This document shows positions 5,824-5,888 of a stretch of DNA of 5,888 nt, piece by piece; positions within the stretch are counted from its first letter, which is position 1; each line of letters starts with the position of its first letter. The translations under genes and the position numbers were made by a program. This DNA comes from Verrucomicrobiota bacterium (lineage in GTDB: Bacteria > Verrucomicrobiota > Verrucomicrobiia > Limisphaerales > UBA9464), in contig JAPLUH010000032.1 in the NCBI GenBank assembly GCA_026397675.1, positions 1 to 5,888 of the forward strand, given 5' to 3'. The notes below the pieces were generated by a model. The model was not told the origin of the DNA. It worked only from the letters and a program-made list of their open reading frames with translations, and did no database searches.

Positions 5824-5888
5824 TCCGCTCGCTGAGTAGGCTCTTGGGAGGATGGGCTTTCGCGCTTTGCGCGAGGGATGAGGGTGTT

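Larger units (their letters stand above)
5661..5888. repeat. Two copies of an ~84-bp repeat with 135-bp spacing (cut by window edge)
   Basis: Bases 5670-5753 and 5805-5888 align without gaps and differ at only five positions (5710, 5720, 5721, 5743 and 5749 in copy 1). The first 40 bp are identical. Homology extends leftward across an 8-bp gap: CGTTGCGGT (5661-5669) against CGCTGCGGT (5788-5796). Copy 2 runs off the right edge, so the array may continue. Each copy holds a perfect small hairpin, TCGCGC-TTT-GCGCGA (5725-5739 and 5860-5874). No credible reading frame crosses the region. It looks like an intergenic repeat family (REP/BIME-like) rather than a gene; no CRISPR-like regular short repeat is present. 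Confidence 0.85.

Noticed and set aside
5607..5888. CRISPR array at the right edge
   Set aside because: The repeats are 84 bp long with only two copies, a 135-bp period and no short identical repeat-spacer pattern; no cas gene is in the window.

Overview
This is a gene-dense, GC-rich (estimated around 60%, not computed) bacterial window in which all six recognisable genes lie on the + strand. It suggests a free-living member of the PVC group, possibly a verrucomicrobial (Opitutae-like) genome. That placement is weak: it rests on the combination of a GDSL_3-type SGNH hydrolase, a bacterial deoxyhypusine-synthase-like protein and start sites that mostly lack Shine-Dalgarno sequences. No 16S or other phylogenetic marker is present.

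Layout: (1) 2-607, the 3' part of an SGNH/GDSL hydrolase gene cut by the left edge, followed by a strong hairpin at 615-635. (2) 709-2862, an arsenic-resistance operon: an ArsR-family repressor with the E. coli-type Cys-x-Cys-x-x-Cys arsenite site, a MIP-family channel (AqpS-like) that overlaps arsR by ATGA, a small DUF6428-like protein with conserved Cys and His, and a thioredoxin-type ArsC arsenate reductase that overlaps the DUF6428 gene by ATGA. A candidate operator/promoter lies at 672-716 and a hairpin follows arsC. (3) 2961-4280, a stand-alone amidase-signature enzyme with a complete Lys-Ser-Ser triad. (4) 4428-5606, a deoxyhypusine-synthase family protein that keeps the catalytic lysine but differs at several residues that bind spermidine in the human enzyme. 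(5) 5607-5888, a non-coding tail with two copies of an 84-bp repeat spaced 135 bp apart, plus internal inverted repeats that can form alternative hairpins.

How the genes may work together: ArsC would reduce arsenate to arsenite. With no ArsB or Acr3 pump in view, the aquaglyceroporin-like channel would let arsenite leave down its gradient, as established for the Sinorhizobium meliloti arsR-aqpS-arsC system. ArsR would shut the operon off when arsenite is absent. The DUF6428 protein sits between channel and reductase with an unknown role. The flanking hydrolase, amidase and DHS-like genes have no evident functional tie to arsenic.

The points most worth following up are the DUF6428 protein, the altered substrate pocket of the DHS-like protein, and the structured repeat at the right edge.
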